Assembly (NCBI GenBank): GCA_019634915.1
Contig: JAHCAN010000032.1
Coordinates: forward strand, 1-32,682
Reading direction: 5' to 3'
From: Steroidobacteraceae bacterium
GTDB taxonomy: Bacteria; Pseudomonadota; Gammaproteobacteria; Steroidobacterales; Steroidobacteraceae
DNA length: 32,682 bases
The position numbers and the translations under genes were made by a program. Shown piece after piece: positions 16,799 to 25,817 of the stretch (position 1 is the first letter of the stretch; each line of letters opens with the position of its first letter). Under the pieces are notes generated by a model. It was given only the letters and a program-made list of their open reading frames with translations, ran no database searches and was not told the origin of the DNA.

Positions 16799-19669
16799 AT
16801 GGAACATCTGCCTGCATCTTTCGGCGGCCTCGCTGCCGTCGCCTTCCTGCTCGGCCTAAAGCACGGCTTCGACGCCGACCACCTCGCCACCATCGACGGC
16901 CTGACCCGCGTCAACACCCGGGCCGGCAGTGTGTTCGCCCGCTGGTGCGGCGCGCTGTTCTCGCTCGGCCACGGCGCCGTCGTGATCGCGATCGCGCTGC
17001 TCGTCAGCTCCGCGGTCGCGCGCTGGCAGACTCCCGGCTGGCTCGAGACCACCGGCGTCGTGATCTCGATCTTCTTCCTCACACTGCTCGGCGTGCTGAA
17101 CCTGTACGCCGTATGGCGCGCAGCGCCGGACGAAGTGGTGACGCCGATCGGCATCAAGGGTCGCTTCCTCGGCGCACTCGGCCGTGCGCGCAATCCGTTC
17201 GTCGTCGCGCTGGTCGGCGCCCTCTTCGCGCTCTCGTTCGACACGATCAGTCAGGCGGCCTTCTTCGCACTCGCGGCGGGCCAGTACGGTGGCCCGGTCT
17301 ACGCGGCCTCGCTCGGCGCGCTGTTCGTGCTCGGCATGCTGGTCACCGACGGCGCGAACGGACTGTGGATCTCGCGCCTGATCCTGCGCGCCGACGAGAC
17401 CGCGCGCATCGCCTCGCGCGTGATGAGCCTCGCGGTCGCGTGCGTCAGCCTGCTGGTCGCCGGCTTCAGTACCGCGAAGCTGCTGCTGCCGCGCGTCGAC
17501 GGCTGGGCAGAGGGCAAGGAGCTGCTGTTCGGTGCCACCGTCGTCGTCGTGGTGCTCGTCGGCTTCGTGTGGGGCCGCTCGATCGCCGCCGCCCGCGCCG
17601 CGCGCACGCCACGCGGTGGCAGCGCAGTCGCGGCGGTCGCAGCGGTCGCGTTGACGGCGCTGATCGGCGTCGACGCCCGCGCCGGCGGCATTACCGGCGC
17701 CGATCTCGAGGAAGTCACCGTGCGCGCCAACCGCCTGCCGCTCACCGGCCTGCCACGTGCGGCGAGCGAAGGCACGGTGCTCGGCGAGCAGCTCGAGTAC
17801 CGGCCGCTGCTGCGGGTCGGCGAGCTGCTCGAGACCGTGCCGGGCCTGGTCGTCACGCAGCACACCGGCGACGGCAAGGCCAACCAGTACTTCCTGCGCG
17901 GCTTCAATCTCGATCACGGCACCGATTTCGCGACGCGCGTCGAGGGCATGCCGGTGAACATGCCGACGCACGGCCACGGCCAGGGCTACATGGACGTGAA
18001 TTTCGTGATCCCGGAGCTCGTCGAGCGCATCGTCTACCGCAAGGGCACCTACTACGCCGACCTCGGCAACTTCTCCGCGGTCGGCGCGGCCGAGCTGCAG
18101 TATGTCGATGCGGTACGGCCGTTCATCGCCGTGAGCGGCGGCGAGGACAACTATGTGCGCGCCCTCGCGGCCGGCTCGATGCCGCTCGCCGGTGGCTCGC
18201 TGCTCGCGGGCTTCGAATACGATCACACCGACGGCCCATGGGTGCTGCCCGAGGATCTGACGAAGGTGAATGGCGTGCTGCGCTGGTCGCGCCGTGGCGA
18301 AACCTCGGGCATCGCGGTCGACCTGATGGCCTACGACGGCGAGTGGACCTCGACCGACCAGATTCCGCGGCGCGCCGTCGAGAGCGGCGCGCTCGACCGC
18401 TACGGCTACATCGATCCGACCGCCGGCGGCGAATCGCACCGCTACTCGCTGTCGGCGGCCGGCTATCGCGCCTACGGCCCGGGGCGGCTCGATTTCAATG
18501 CCTACGCGATCGACTACCGGCTGCAGCTGTACTCGAACTTCACCTATGCGCTCGATCCGGACCATGGCGATCAGTTCGAACAGTTCGACGACCGGCGCGT
18601 CTACGGCGCCGCGCTCGCCTGGTCGCAGCCGTTCGCGTTCGGCGCCGGCGGCAGCGTGTGGCGGATCGGCGCCGACATCCGCGCGGACGACATCTCACCG
18701 GTCGGTCTCTACCTGACGACCGCGCGCGCGCGCCACGCGACGATCCGCGAAGATCGCGTCGAGCAGACCCTCGCGAGCGCCTGGACCGCCGTCGCGACGC
18801 AGTGGACGCCGTGGCTGCGCAGCGAGCTCGGCCTGCGCGCCGATCGCCTCGGCTACGACGTCGCCAGTGATCGGGCCGTGAACTCGGGCTCGGGCCACGA
18901 CACGCTCGCGAGCCCGAAAGGCTCGCTCGCGCTCGGCCCCTGGCGCGACACCGAGTTCTTCGTCGCCGCGGGCCGCGGTTTCCACAGCAACGACGTGCGC
19001 GGCGCGACGATCCGCGTCGACCCGGTGGACGGCGTCACGCCGGTCGATCGCGTCACGCCGCTCGCCCGCGCCGACGGCTCCGAGATCGGCCTGCGCACCG
19101 CGCTCGTGCCACGCACGCAGCTCTCGGTGGCGCTCTGGAAGCTCGATCTCGACTCCGAGCTGCTGTTCATCGGCGATGGCGGCACGACCGAGGCCACGCG
19201 GCCGAGCCGGCGCGAAGGCGTGGAACTGAGCGTCTACTCACGACCGCGCGACTGGCTGATCGTCGACGCAGACTACGCGGCCTCGAAGGCACGCTTCCGC
19301 GACCTCGATCCCGCCGGCGATCGCATCCCGGGAGCCGTCGAGCGGGTCGCCTCACTCGGCATCACGCTGCAGACACCCGCGGGCTGGTTCGGCGGCGCGC
19401 GCCTGCGCTATCTCGGCCCCGCGGCGCTGCTCGAGGACGACAGCGTGCGCGCGCCGAGCTCGACGCTCGTGAATCTCGAGGCCGGCCGGCGCCTGGGCGA
19501 TCACTGGCGGGTCTCGCTGCAGCTGTTCAATGCCTTCGATCGCAAGGTGAACGACATCACCTACTACTACGAATCGCAGCTGCCCGGCGAAGCCGCTCCG
19601 GTCGAGGATCTGCATTTCCACCCGGCCGAACCACGTACGCTGCGTGGCACCGTGCACTACAGCTTCTGA
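16799..19669 (+). CDS. Fused NiCoT nickel/cobalt permease and TonB-dependent receptor
   Basis: A single 956-codon frame encodes two transport proteins. Residues 1-262 are a NiCoT-type permease with about seven membrane helices, the signature LKHGFDADHLATIDGLTR at 20-37, ALSFDTISQAAFF and FVLGMLVTDGANGLW. Residues 266-295 look like a signal peptide: arginines 266, 269 and 272, a hydrophobic core at 275-291, then DARA before GG. From 296 there is a complete TonB-dependent receptor: EEVTVRANRLP, a plug (YFLRGFNLDHGTDFATRVEG, MPTHGHGQGYMDVNFVIPEL) and a barrel ending in HYSF. No in-frame stop and no ATG or GTG separates the halves. Signal peptidase cleavage near 295 could release the receptor to the outer membrane. 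The NikR box upstream implies repression by nickel. Confidence 0.9.
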   Translation: MEHLPASFGGLAAVAFLLGLKHGFDADHLATIDGLTRVNTRAGSVFARWCGALFSLGHGAVVIAIALLVSSAVARWQTPGWLETTGVVISIFFLTLLGVLNLYAVWRAAPDEVVTPIGIKGRFLGALGRARNPFVVALVGALFALSFDTISQAAFFALAAGQYGGPVYAASLGALFVLGMLVTDGANGLWISRLILRADETARIASRVMSLAVACVSLLVAGFSTAKLLLPRVDGWAEGKELLFGATVVVVVLVGFVWGRSIAAARAARTPRGGSAVAAVAAVALTALIGVDARAGGITGADLEEVTVRANRLPLTGLPRAASEGTVLGEQLEYRPLLRVGELLETVPGLVVTQHTGDGKANQYFLRGFNLDHGTDFATRVEGMPVNMPTHGHGQGYMDVNFVIPELVERIVYRKGTYYADLGNFSAVGAAELQYVDAVRPFIAVSGGEDNYVRALAAGSMPLAGGSLLAGFEYDHTDGPWVLPEDLTKVNGVLRWSRRGETSGIAVDLMAYDGEWTSTDQIPRRAVESGALDRYGYIDPTAGGESHRYSLSAAGYRAYGPGRLDFNAYAIDYRLQLYSNFTYALDPDHGDQFEQFDDRRVYGAALAWSQPFAFGAGGSVWRIGADIRADDISPVGLYLTTARARHATIREDRVEQTLASAWTAVATQWTPWLRSELGLRADRLGYDVASDRAVNSGSGHDTLASPKGSLALGPWRDTEFFVAAGRGFHSNDVRGATIRVDPVDGVTPVDRVTPLARADGSEIGLRTALVPRTQLSVALWKLDLDSELLFIGDGGTTEATRPSRREGVELSVYSRPRDWLIVDADYAASKARFRDLDPAGDRIPGAVERVASLGITLQTPAGWFGGARLRYLGPAALLEDDSVRAPSSTLVNLEAGRRLGDHWRVSLQLFNAFDRKVNDITYYYESQLPGEAAPVEDLHFHPAEPRTLRGTVHYSF

Positions 19670-19686
19670 CCCGGCGCGCGCCTCGC

Positions 19687-20946
19687 TCAGACGGACTCCG
19701 GCAGCGGCAACGCCTCGCGCCGTACGCGGCGCACGTTGAAGGCGCTGACGATCAGCACGCCCTGCACCAGCGCGAGGCCCAGGATGACCGCCTCGTGCCG
19801 GCCGTGGTCCATCAGCGGACCGAAGATCAGCGGCGCGATGGCCTGGCCGATGTCCAGCCCGGCATAGACCACGCCATAGACACGTCCGCTGGCGTTGGCC
19901 GGTGTCGAGCGCTTGACCAGCAGGTCGCGCGACGGACCGGCGATGCCCGTGGCGAAGCCCATCACGCCGAACAGTACCGGCACCAGGCCCGGCGGGAACT
20001 CGGCCAGCGCGAGCGCCAGCGCGACGAGCGCGGCGGCGCCGAAGCCGATGCCGACGAGGCGCTCGCAGCGCGACGGATCGGAGACCAGGAAGCCGCCGGC
20101 GACCATGCCCACCGCGCCGGTGACCATGTAGACCGTCAGGCAGATCGCGACCATCGCCACCGGCACCGCATGCAGCTGGCCAGCCGCCGCCGGCGCGAAG
20201 GTCTGCACGATGCTGATGGCCATCGCGTAGAAGAAGAAAAAGCCGAAGCACATCCACACCGAAGGGATGCGCAGGAAACCGAAGGTGTCGGCGACCGCGG
20301 CGGGAGCGGCCTCGTCGCGGCCGGTGGCCTGCTGCACGGATTTCACATCGAGCGCCAGCGTGGCGCGGTTGAACCACAGCACCACCAGCACCAGCAGCGC
20401 GAGCGCGCCGGCCGCAGCCAGTGCCACGCGCCAGCCCCAGGCCATCGCGATCGGCACGACGAAGACCGGTGCCAACGCCCAGCCCAGGCTGCCGGTGATG
20501 CCGTGTACGCTGTAGGCATGGCCGAGGCGCGTGACCGCGACCTTGCGGTTGAACAGCGTGTAGTCCACCGGATGGAACACGCCGTTGCCCGCGCCGGCGA
20601 GCACGGCACCGGCAAGCAGCACCCAGTAGTTCGGCGCCAGCGCATAGACGAACGCGGCCAGCCCGAGACAGCCCAAGCCAACGAACAGCACCGGCCGCGG
20701 CCCGAGCCGATCGACCAGGAAGCCGGAAGCGGCCTGCACCGCGCAGGAGACGACGAAGAACACCGCCAGCACCGCGCCGAGTTCGGTGTAGCTGACGCCG
20801 AAGGCATCCTTCAGCCACAGGAACAGCGGCGGCAGGATCAGCTGGCTGAAATGGCTGATGGCGTGGGCGAGGCCCACGAGCCCGATCAGCTTTGCGTCGG
20901 AGCCCAGCGAAGGCGTGGCGGAGGAAGTGGCGGCGGTGGCGGACAT
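19687..20946 (-). CDS. MFS transporter
   Basis: This 419-residue protein has twelve predicted membrane helices and major-facilitator motifs: GFLVDRLGPRPVLFVG after helix 2, and AGAGNGVFHPVDYTLFNRKV resembling the VFHPE segment of the fosmidomycin-resistance (FSR) group. The central loop (VQQATGRDEAAPAAVADT) separates the two six-helix halves. The substrate cannot be read from the sequence; a metabolite or drug proton antiporter is likely. The gene follows the flavoprotein gene on the same strand after 21 bases, so the transported compound may be linked to that enzyme. It is convergent with the nickel gene 17 bases away. Confidence 0.9.
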   Translation of the reverse strand: MSATAATSSATPSLGSDAKLIGLVGLAHAISHFSQLILPPLFLWLKDAFGVSYTELGAVLAVFFVVSCAVQAASGFLVDRLGPRPVLFVGLGCLGLAAFVYALAPNYWVLLAGAVLAGAGNGVFHPVDYTLFNRKVAVTRLGHAYSVHGITGSLGWALAPVFVVPIAMAWGWRVALAAAGALALLVLVVLWFNRATLALDVKSVQQATGRDEAAPAAVADTFGFLRIPSVWMCFGFFFFYAMAISIVQTFAPAAAGQLHAVPVAMVAICLTVYMVTGAVGMVAGGFLVSDPSRCERLVGIGFGAAALVALALALAEFPPGLVPVLFGVMGFATGIAGPSRDLLVKRSTPANASGRVYGVVYAGLDIGQAIAPLIFGPLMDHGRHEAVILGLALVQGVLIVSAFNVRRVRREALPLPESV

Positions 20947-20967
20947 GGCGACTCTGGCAACGATACT

Positions 20968-22068
20968 CTAAAGCGACGCGCACACGGCTTGCGCGATCGC
21001 CAGCGACGCGGTGAGCCCTGGCGATTCGATACCGAAGAGATTCACGAGCCCGGCGATGTCGTGCTGCGCCCGGCCCTGGATGACGAAATCCGCCGCGGCC
21101 GCGCCGGGCCCGACGATCTTCGGGCGTATGCCTGCATACGCCGGCGCGAGCCGTGCGGGATCGACGTCGGGCCAGTACGCCCGGATGCTGTCCACGAACC
21201 GGTCGCGCCGCGACACATCGACCGCATAATCGATCGCCTCGATCCACTCGACGTCGGGACCGAACTTGAGCCTTCCGGCCAGATCGAGCGTGCCATGGAC
21301 GCCGAGCCCCGCCTCGTCCGGCAACGGATAAACGAGGTGCGTGAACGGCGAGCGCCCCGCATAGCTGAAATAGTGGCCCTTGGCGTAGTACGCGCGTGGC
21401 ACCAGCCCGGGCGCGAGGCCGGCGATACGGCGCGCAAGCTCCGGTGCCGCCAGCCCGGCGCTGTTGACCAATATCGGACTGCGCAGGCTGAGGCTGCCGC
21501 CGTCACCGGTGCGCACGTCGATCTCGAATTCACCCGCGACCGCCCGCGCCGCGACGCAGGTCGAGGCGAGCGCGAGCTGACCGCCTGCGCGCTGCAGATC
21601 GCCGAGCAGCGCCAGCATGTAGGCGTGGCTGTCCATGATGCCGGTATCCGGCGAGAGCAGCGCCGAGGTACAACGGACCGCCGGCTCCAGCGCACGCGCA
21701 TGGGCGGCGTCCTGCCACTGCACGGCCACGCCATTGCGCACCGCCTGGTCGTGGATGCCGCGCAGCTTGCGCTCCTGCGCATCGCCGCTCGCGACGATCA
21801 ACTTGCCGCAGCGCGCATGGGGCACGCCCCGCTCCGCGCAATAGGCATAGAGTCGCTCGCGCGCCGCCACGCACAGCTGGGCCTTCAGACTGCCGGTCGG
21901 ATAGTAGAGCCCGCCGTGGACGACCTCGGAGTTGCGCGCAGAGGTTTCAGTGCCGATCGAGTCGTGGCGCTCGAGCAGCACCACCTCGTGACCGGCGAGT
22001 GCCAGCTCGCGCGCCACGGCGAGCCCGACCACGCCCGCGCCGACGACGACAGCCTCGACACGATCCAT
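20968..22068 (-). CDS. FAD-dependent oxidoreductase, L-2-hydroxyglutarate oxidase/dehydrogenase-like
   Basis: This 366-residue flavoprotein opens with an FAD-binding Rossmann motif, VVGAGVVGLAVARELALAG (glycines 10, 12, 15), followed by VVLLERHDSIGTETSARNSE. The segment NSEVVHGGLYYPTGSLKAQL is characteristic of the L2HGDH/LhgO branch of the DAO superfamily, and GKLIVASGDAQ and GHYFSYAG agree with it. It probably oxidises L-2-hydroxyglutarate or a similar 2-hydroxy acid to the oxo acid. It is somewhat shorter than E. coli LhgO. The gene follows manB with a 10-base gap and precedes an MFS gene, suggesting one transcript. The exact substrate is inferred. Confidence 0.88.
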   Translation of the reverse strand: MDRVEAVVVGAGVVGLAVARELALAGHEVVLLERHDSIGTETSARNSEVVHGGLYYPTGSLKAQLCVAARERLYAYCAERGVPHARCGKLIVASGDAQERKLRGIHDQAVRNGVAVQWQDAAHARALEPAVRCTSALLSPDTGIMDSHAYMLALLGDLQRAGGQLALASTCVAARAVAGEFEIDVRTGDGGSLSLRSPILVNSAGLAAPELARRIAGLAPGLVPRAYYAKGHYFSYAGRSPFTHLVYPLPDEAGLGVHGTLDLAGRLKFGPDVEWIEAIDYAVDVSRRDRFVDSIRAYWPDVDPARLAPAYAGIRPKIVGPGAAAADFVIQGRAQHDIAGLVNLFGIESPGLTASLAIAQAVCASL

Positions 22069-22078
22069 CGCCGGGCGA

Positions 22079-23452
22079 TCAGTGATCCGCGGCGACCGCG
22101 CCGAGCTTCGCCATCTCCCCGAGCACCTCAGCCGTCTTCGCGTGCATCAGCGCCTCGTCGGCGCGGCTCTCGACATTGAGCCGGATCAGCGGCTCGGTGT
22201 TCGACGTGCGCAGGTTCATGCGCCAGCGCTCGAACTCGAGCGACAAGCCGTCGGTGAAGTCGATCGACGCCGCGCCGGGCGCGTACTTCGCCTGGATCGC
22301 CGCGATCGTCGCCGGGCCGTCGGGCACGCGCCGATTGATCTCGCCGCTCGCCGGGAACAGGCGCATGCGCTCGCTCACCAGTTGTGACAGCGACCGGCCG
22401 GTCTCGCTGATCACCTGCAGCACGATCAGCCACGGGATCATGCCGCTGTCGCAGTAGGAGAAATCGCGGAAGTAGTGGTGCGCGCTCATCTCGCCGCCGT
22501 AGATGCCGTCGACCTCGCGCATCACCTGCTTGATGAACGCGTGGCCCGATTTCGACAGCACGGCCTTGCCGCCGTTCTTCTCGACGACGTCGATCGTGTT
22601 CCAGGTCAGGCGCGGATCGTGCACGATGCGCGCGCCCTTCTCGCGCTTCAGGAACACCTCGGCGAGCAGACCGACGAGGTAATAGCCTTCGATGAACGTG
22701 CCCTGCTCATCGAAGAAGAAACAGCGGTCGTAGTCGCCGTCCCAGGCGATGCCGACATCGGCGCCGCTGCGCCTGATCGCCTCGATGGTCGGAGCGCGAT
22801 TCGCCTCGATCATCGGATTCGGCACGCCGTTCGGGAACGAGCCGTCGGGTGCGTGGTTCAGCTTGATGAACTCGTACGGCAGATGCGGCTCGAGCTGATC
22901 GACGATCAGGCCGGCGCCGCCGTTGCCGGCGTTCACGACGACCTTCAACTTGCGCAGCTTCGCGCGCTCGACATAACCGAGGATGTGCTCGAGGTACTTC
23001 TGCCCGGTGGCCAGCGCGTGGCGCGTGCCGGCCTTCGCCGCCGCCGGCGGCAGCTGCCCCTGCTCGATCAGTGCGCGCATGTCGAGCAGCCCGGTATCGC
23101 CACTGATCGGCCGCGAGCCCTCGCGCACGAACTTCATGCCGTTGTAGTCAGGCGGATTGTGGCTCGCCGTGACCATGATGCCGCCGTCCATCTTCTCGGC
23201 GAACGTCGCGTAGTACACGCCCTCGGTGCCGCACAGGCCGATGTCGTAGACGTCGACGCCGCTTTCGAGCAGCCCTTCGGTCAGCGCCTGCACCAGCTCG
23301 TCGCTCGAATGGCGGATGTCGCGCCCGACGATCACCTTCTTCGGCTCCACGAAGGCCGCATAGGCGCGGCCGATGTCACGCGCGAGGGAAGTGTTGATCT
23401 CGTCCGGAATGCGCCCGCGGACGTCGTAGGCTTTGAATGCTTTCAGGTTCAT
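22079..23452 (-). CDS. manB: Phosphomannomutase/phosphoglucomutase
   Basis: This 457-residue enzyme is collinear with E. coli CpsG/ManB (456 residues). The phosphoserine loop is MVTASHNPPDYNGMKFV with S97, the metal-binding loop is AWDGDYDRCFFFDE, the sugar-binding loop is GGEMSAHHYF, and the phosphate loop is LRTSNTEPLIRLNVE. It interconverts mannose-6-phosphate and mannose-1-phosphate for GDP-mannose synthesis, and may also act on glucose phosphates. The start at 23452 (MNLKAFKAYDVRG) matches the family. An ATG at 23461 adds three residues, and one at 23530 would overlap the divergent gene. It works in one pathway with manC at 25814. Confidence 0.95.
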   Translation of the reverse strand: MNLKAFKAYDVRGRIPDEINTSLARDIGRAYAAFVEPKKVIVGRDIRHSSDELVQALTEGLLESGVDVYDIGLCGTEGVYYATFAEKMDGGIMVTASHNPPDYNGMKFVREGSRPISGDTGLLDMRALIEQGQLPPAAAKAGTRHALATGQKYLEHILGYVERAKLRKLKVVVNAGNGGAGLIVDQLEPHLPYEFIKLNHAPDGSFPNGVPNPMIEANRAPTIEAIRRSGADVGIAWDGDYDRCFFFDEQGTFIEGYYLVGLLAEVFLKREKGARIVHDPRLTWNTIDVVEKNGGKAVLSKSGHAFIKQVMREVDGIYGGEMSAHHYFRDFSYCDSGMIPWLIVLQVISETGRSLSQLVSERMRLFPASGEINRRVPDGPATIAAIQAKYAPGAASIDFTDGLSLEFERWRMNLRTSNTEPLIRLNVESRADEALMHAKTAEVLGEMAKLGAVAADH

Positions 23453-23462
23453 ACTGGTCATT

Positions 23463-24056
23463 ATGGCATCGAAGCGCCGGCGGATACTGATCCTCGACGG
23501 CCACCCCGACGGTGGCGGGCGGCGCTTCATCCACGCACTGGCCGAAGCCTATGCAGCGGGCGCACGCGACGCGGGCCACGAGGTGCGCATCCTCGCTGTC
23601 GGGCAGCTCGACATCCCGCTGCTGCGCAAGGGCGAGGACTTCCAGACCGGCAAGCCGTCGAGCGAAGTGCAGCGCTGGCAGGAAGCGATCAGCTGGGCCG
23701 GCCACCTCGTCGTACTCTACCCGCTGTGGCTCGGCGACATGCCGGCGGCGCTCAAGGCCTTCTTCGAGCAGGTCCTGCGACCCGGCTTCGCGTTCGCGGC
23801 CGGCGGCGGGAAACGGATGCCGAAGACGCTGCTGAAAGGCCGCAGCGCGCGCGTGATCGTCACGATGGGCATGCCCGCCCTCTTCTATCGCTGGTACTAC
23901 CGCGCGCACAGCCTGAAGAACCTCGAGCGCAACATCCTCGCGTTCTCGGGTTTCGGTCCGATCCGCTCCACGGTCATCGGCGCGGTGGACGGCAAGGCCG
24001 CCACCCGCGCGGCGTGGCTGGAAAAGATGCGCAGGCTGGGCCGAAGGGCCGCTTGA
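23463..24056 (+). CDS. Flavodoxin-fold NAD(P)H-dependent oxidoreductase
   Basis: This 197-residue protein matches the NQO1/KefF-type flavodoxin-like fold family. It begins KRRRILILDGHPDGGGRRFI, contains WAGHLVVLYPLWLGDMPAAL and AFFEQVLRPGFAFA, and carries a GRSARVIVTMGMPALFYRW segment. Members bind FMN or FAD and reduce quinones or serve as potassium-efflux accessory proteins. The starts of this gene and manB are only about ten bases apart head-to-head, so their promoters must overlap each other's coding sequence. It is convergent with the nucleotidyltransferase-like gene, with three bases between the stops. Confidence 0.9.
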   Translation: MASKRRRILILDGHPDGGGRRFIHALAEAYAAGARDAGHEVRILAVGQLDIPLLRKGEDFQTGKPSSEVQRWQEAISWAGHLVVLYPLWLGDMPAALKAFFEQVLRPGFAFAAGGGKRMPKTLLKGRSARVIVTMGMPALFYRWYYRAHSLKNLERNILAFSGFGPIRSTVIGAVDGKAATRAAWLEKMRRLGRRAA

Positions 24057-24059
24057 GCT

Positions 24060-24707
24060 TCAGCCGATCTGCCAGGCCGCACAGGCGCGCAGTGCCGCCT
24101 CGGGTACTTCGTCGCCGTAGAAGCGCTTCAAGACCTGGTACCGGCGCGCCTCGCCCTGAATCCCGGCAGGAATCGATGCTTCCACGATCGCGCGGGCCGT
24201 CTCGTACATCGACGCCGCCGCCCGCACACGCTCCTCGACAGTCATCTCGGCGTGGCGCTCGGCAACGCGCTTCGCCATCTCCGGTGTGGTATCGGTCATC
24301 CGGCAGACGAGCTTGGAGAGGATGAGGTCCTCCCTGCTGACCACCCATAGTGACGTGTTGCCGACAGTGACCTGACGTCGACGTTCGAACTCGAGGCGCC
24401 TGAAAGGCAGATCCTTGCGCACGATCAGGTCTACCTTGAGACCGGTGCCGAGGTGCATCAGGTTGAACAGCCTGGCATGACGTACGGCGTCGCGCGCCAC
24501 ATCCTCATCGACGTAAAAGTCAGGCGAGAAGGCCGCCACGAGAGGAGACACTTTGGCTTGAGCGAGTTCCACGACGAGATCGAGGTCACGCGTCATGCGT
24601 GGCGTCGTATAGAACGCCATCGCAAACGAACCCGTCAGCATGTAGCGCAGACCCAGCGACTCGAGGCGCTCGCTGACGACACGTAGCACCTCGAGTTCGT
24701 CGCTCAC
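24060..24707 (-). CDS. Nucleotidyltransferase-like protein fused to a second small domain
   Basis: This 215-residue protein starts with GTG. Residues 1-135 are a nucleotidyltransferase-like domain: LRYMLTGSFAMAFYTTPRMT, then RDLDLVVELAQ with acidic residues D41 and D43, and VVSREDLILSKLVCR. At that point related proteins normally continue with a conserved C-terminal helical part. Here, from M137, the sequence changes to TDTTPEMAKRVAERHAEMTV, ARAIVEASIPAGIQGEARRY and KRFYGDE. This resembles a small protein that I recall as usually encoded by a separate neighbouring gene. The frame is unbroken, so this may be a natural in-frame deletion fusion of two genes. It lies nine bases downstream of wecB on the same strand. 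The biochemical role is unknown. Confidence 0.82.
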   Translation of the reverse strand: MSDELEVLRVVSERLESLGLRYMLTGSFAMAFYTTPRMTRDLDLVVELAQAKVSPLVAAFSPDFYVDEDVARDAVRHARLFNLMHLGTGLKVDLIVRKDLPFRRLEFERRRQVTVGNTSLWVVSREDLILSKLVCRMTDTTPEMAKRVAERHAEMTVEERVRAAASMYETARAIVEASIPAGIQGEARRYQVLKRFYGDEVPEAALRACAAWQIG

Positions 24708-24716
24708 GGCAGCTCG

Positions 24717-25817
24717 CTACGCTGGAATGCCGCTGCGTCGCTTCAGGCTCGCAACCGCGCGTGACGCAGCTTTGCCGTCCCACAACTCGGGCACATGGCC
24801 GAGCCGGCCTGGGTGGGCGAGCACCGAATCGACCTGCGCGACGAGCGCGGCCGGCGGCACCAGCCGGTTCGAACCCTCGGTCACGGTGACCGGCCGCTCC
24901 GTATTCTCGCGCAGCGTGAGGCACGGGATGCCGAGGTAGGTCGTCTCCTCCTGCACGCCGCCGGAATCGGTGATGACGAGCCGCGCGCCGGTCACGAGAT
25001 TCATGAACTGGATGTAGCCGAGCGGATCGACGACGCGGATCGCGCCCCCGGCCGACAGGCGATCCAACAAGCCGAACTCCTGCAACTTCTTGCGCGTGCG
25101 CGGATGCACGGCGAACACGAGCGGCACGCGCCGCGCCACCTCGAGCAGCCCGTCGACCAGCGGCGCGAGCGCTGCACGCGTATCGACGTTCGACGGCCGG
25201 TGCAGCGTGACGACGCCATAGCCGCCGGCCGCGAGACCCAGGTCGGCGCGCGTCGTGTCCGCCTCGATCGCGCCGCGCATCATCTCGTAGCTGTCGATCA
25301 TGATGTTGCCGATGCACTCGATGCGCTCGGCCGGCACGCCCTCGCGCAGCAGGTTCTCGTCACCGTCGCGCGAGGGCGTCCACAGCACGTCGGCGATCGC
25401 GTCGGTCACGAGCCGGTTGATCTCTTCGGGCATGCGCCGGTCGCGACTGCGCAGCCCAGCCTCGAGATGCACGACCGGGATCCACAGCTTCGCGCCGACC
25501 ATCGCGCAGGCAGCGGTCGAATTGACGTCGCCGACCACGACGATCCAGTCGGGCTTCTCCGTCATCGCCACCTTCTCGTAGGCGATCATCACGCCGCCGG
25601 TCTGCTCGGCGTGCGTACCGCTGCCGATCTCGAGGTGGAAATGCGGCTTCGGCATCGCGAGGTCGCGGAAGAACGCATCGGACATGTTCGGATCGTAGTG
25701 CTGGCCGGTGTGCACGATCGCCGGCCGGCACCAGGACTCCTTCGACAACGCATGGTACAGCGGCGCGATCTTCATGAAGTTCGGGCGCGCCGCCGCGATC
25801 AGGTGGATGTGCTTCAT
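24717..25817 (-). CDS. wecB: UDP-N-acetylglucosamine 2-epimerase (non-hydrolysing)
   Basis: This 366-residue cytoplasmic enzyme converts UDP-GlcNAc to UDP-ManNAc for surface polysaccharide synthesis. Family motifs in order are [17 protein letters not shown] near the start, [45 protein letters not shown] and [20 protein letters not shown]. The start at 25817 gives the standard N-terminus and overlaps the manC stop by four bases (ATGA); the frame extends upstream antisense-free only as a shadow of manC. Operon order is manC, wecB, then the nucleotidyltransferase-like gene. No UDP-ManNAc dehydrogenase is obvious next to it, although ugd-type enzymes are related to WecC. Confidence 0.95.
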   Translation of the reverse strand: MKHIHLIAAARPNFMKIAPLYHALSKESWCRPAIVHTGQHYDPNMSDAFFRDLAMPKPHFHLEIGSGTHAEQTGGVMIAYEKVAMTEKPDWIVVVGDVNSTAACAMVGAKLWIPVVHLEAGLRSRDRRMPEEINRLVTDAIADVLWTPSRDGDENLLREGVPAERIECIGNIMIDSYEMMRGAIEADTTRADLGLAAGGYGVVTLHRPSNVDTRAALAPLVDGLLEVARRVPLVFAVHPRTRKKLQEFGLLDRLSAGGAIRVVDPLGYIQFMNLVTGARLVITDSGGVQEETTYLGIPCLTLRENTERPVTVTEGSNRLVPPAALVAQVDSVLAHPGRLGHVPELWDGKAASRAVASLKRRSGIPA

